A stretch of 64,000 nt of DNA from an uncultured Sphingomonas sp. (GTDB lineage: Bacteria; Pseudomonadota; Alphaproteobacteria; Sphingomonadales; Sphingomonadaceae), in the NCBI RefSeq assembly GCF_913774285.1, contig NZ_CAJYHX010000001.1, positions 1 through 64,000 of the forward strand. The letters run 5' to 3'. The notes beneath the pieces are model-generated. The model was not told the origin of the DNA and ran no database searches. It saw nothing but the letters and a program-made list of their open reading frames with translations. Shown here in pieces: positions 63,653 to 64,000 of the stretch (positions are counted from its first letter, which is position 1; every line of letters starts with the position of its first letter). The position numbers and the translations under genes are program-made.

Positions 63653-63966
63653 GCACCGCCGAGTTCGATGCGGTGATTCACCCGCCCGCCCGGCTGCAGA
63701 TCATGGCGGTGCTGACCAACGTGCAGGAAGCCGAGTTCGCGACGCTGCGCGATCTCACCAAGGTGAGCGACTCGGTGCTGTCCAAGCACCTCTCGGCGCT
63801 GGCCGAGCCGGGCTATGTCCAGCTGCGCAAGGCTACGACCAATGGCCGGCAGCGGACCTGGGCCTCGGTGACTCGCGCCGGCCGCGCGGCATTCGAACGG
63901 CACGTCGTTGCGCTCCAGGCGCTGGCGGGGTTGGTGCCCGCCGAGCCGGTCAGCGCACCGGCGTGA
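63649..63966 (+). CDS. Winged-helix transcriptional regulator (MarR/ArsR-like, HTH_34 type)
   Basis: 105-residue DNA-binding protein: FDAVIHPPARLQIMAVLTNVQEAEFATLRDLTKVSDSVLSKHLSALAEPGYVQLRK contains the helix-turn-helix (recognition helix SVLSKHLSAL), followed by the wing NGRQRTWASVTRAGRAAF and a dimerising helix. No effector domain beyond this. GTG start overlaps the membrane gene. It is the obvious candidate ligand of the three palindromes upstream, hence autorepressor of its own operon (inference). 34 bases of unassigned sequence follow to the window end. Confidence 0.9.
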   Translation: MSTAEFDAVIHPPARLQIMAVLTNVQEAEFATLRDLTKVSDSVLSKHLSALAEPGYVQLRKATTNGRQRTWASVTRAGRAAFERHVVALQALAGLVPAEPVSAPA

Positions 63967-64000
63967 GGTCGGGCCGGCGCCGTGGCCGGGTCATGCTCGT

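Overview
This is about 64 kb of GC-rich, gene-dense alphaproteobacterial chromosome. It most likely comes from a Sphingomonas-type member of the Sphingomonadales. That is inferred from PEPxxWA-type C-terminal sorting signals, hflK-hflC-htrA beside an outward-facing apbC, the many TonB/ECF-type envelope genes and the overall gene style; no rRNA or tRNA gene is present to confirm it. I see no phage, insertion sequence, CRISPR array or plasmid gene. Bases 9-41 match the Illumina TruSeq read-1 adapter at 32 of 33 positions, so genomic sequence starts near base 42 and the first gene is cut.

Layout. 43-2355: end of a GH2 beta-mannosidase/exo-glucosaminidase-like enzyme. 2357-10382: a metal-type RND efflux operon (membrane fusion protein, permease, outer-membrane lipoprotein) facing a response regulator and sensor kinase. 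10366-15880: a minus-strand run of glycosyltransferase, ChbG/YdjC deacetylase, ECF sigma factor, FecR anti-sigma and TonB receptor with a signalling domain. 16138-21508: a GT-C membrane glycosyltransferase, a glutaminyl cyclase, and an overlapping permease-mtnP-FKBP operon. 21604-24243: two tandem PEP-CTERM metalloproteases. 24483-27158: aconitase. 27528-30596: a TbpB-like lipoprotein, then a tryptophan 2,3-dioxygenase/kynureninase pair. 30597-37271: CoA-binding protein, apbC, hflK, hflC, a DegP-like protease and a HerA-like ATPase. 37427-41998: OPT transporter, mannonate/mannitol-type dehydrogenase, retropepsin-like protease. 42052-50794: Lhr-core helicase, M20 peptidase, recF, two diverged paralogous exported proteins, coq4-like, dnaN. 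50943-54323: outer-membrane barrel protein with a structured leader, histidine phosphatase, a small secreted protein, a FemAB/GNAT-like protein. 54348-59494: three large multi-pass membrane proteins followed by a 32-residue hydrophobic peptide. 59546-63966: PEP carboxylase, an MpaB-type protein, and a membrane protein/winged-helix regulator pair behind three matching palindromes.

Most genes are housekeeping, envelope or transport. The less ordinary signals are: the three TTTCC-N5-GGAAA palindromes before the terminal regulator pair; the uncharacterised membrane-protein cluster with its peptide; the tandem metalloproteases, one with a hydrophobic tail beyond its sorting signal; palindromes in the AT-rich DNA upstream of them; the tandem hairpins in the outer-membrane protein leader; and a dispersed inverted repeat present at two loci about 34 kb apart. 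Nothing here amounts to a clearly new defence or mobile system. Positions and motifs were read by eye, without alignment or database search.
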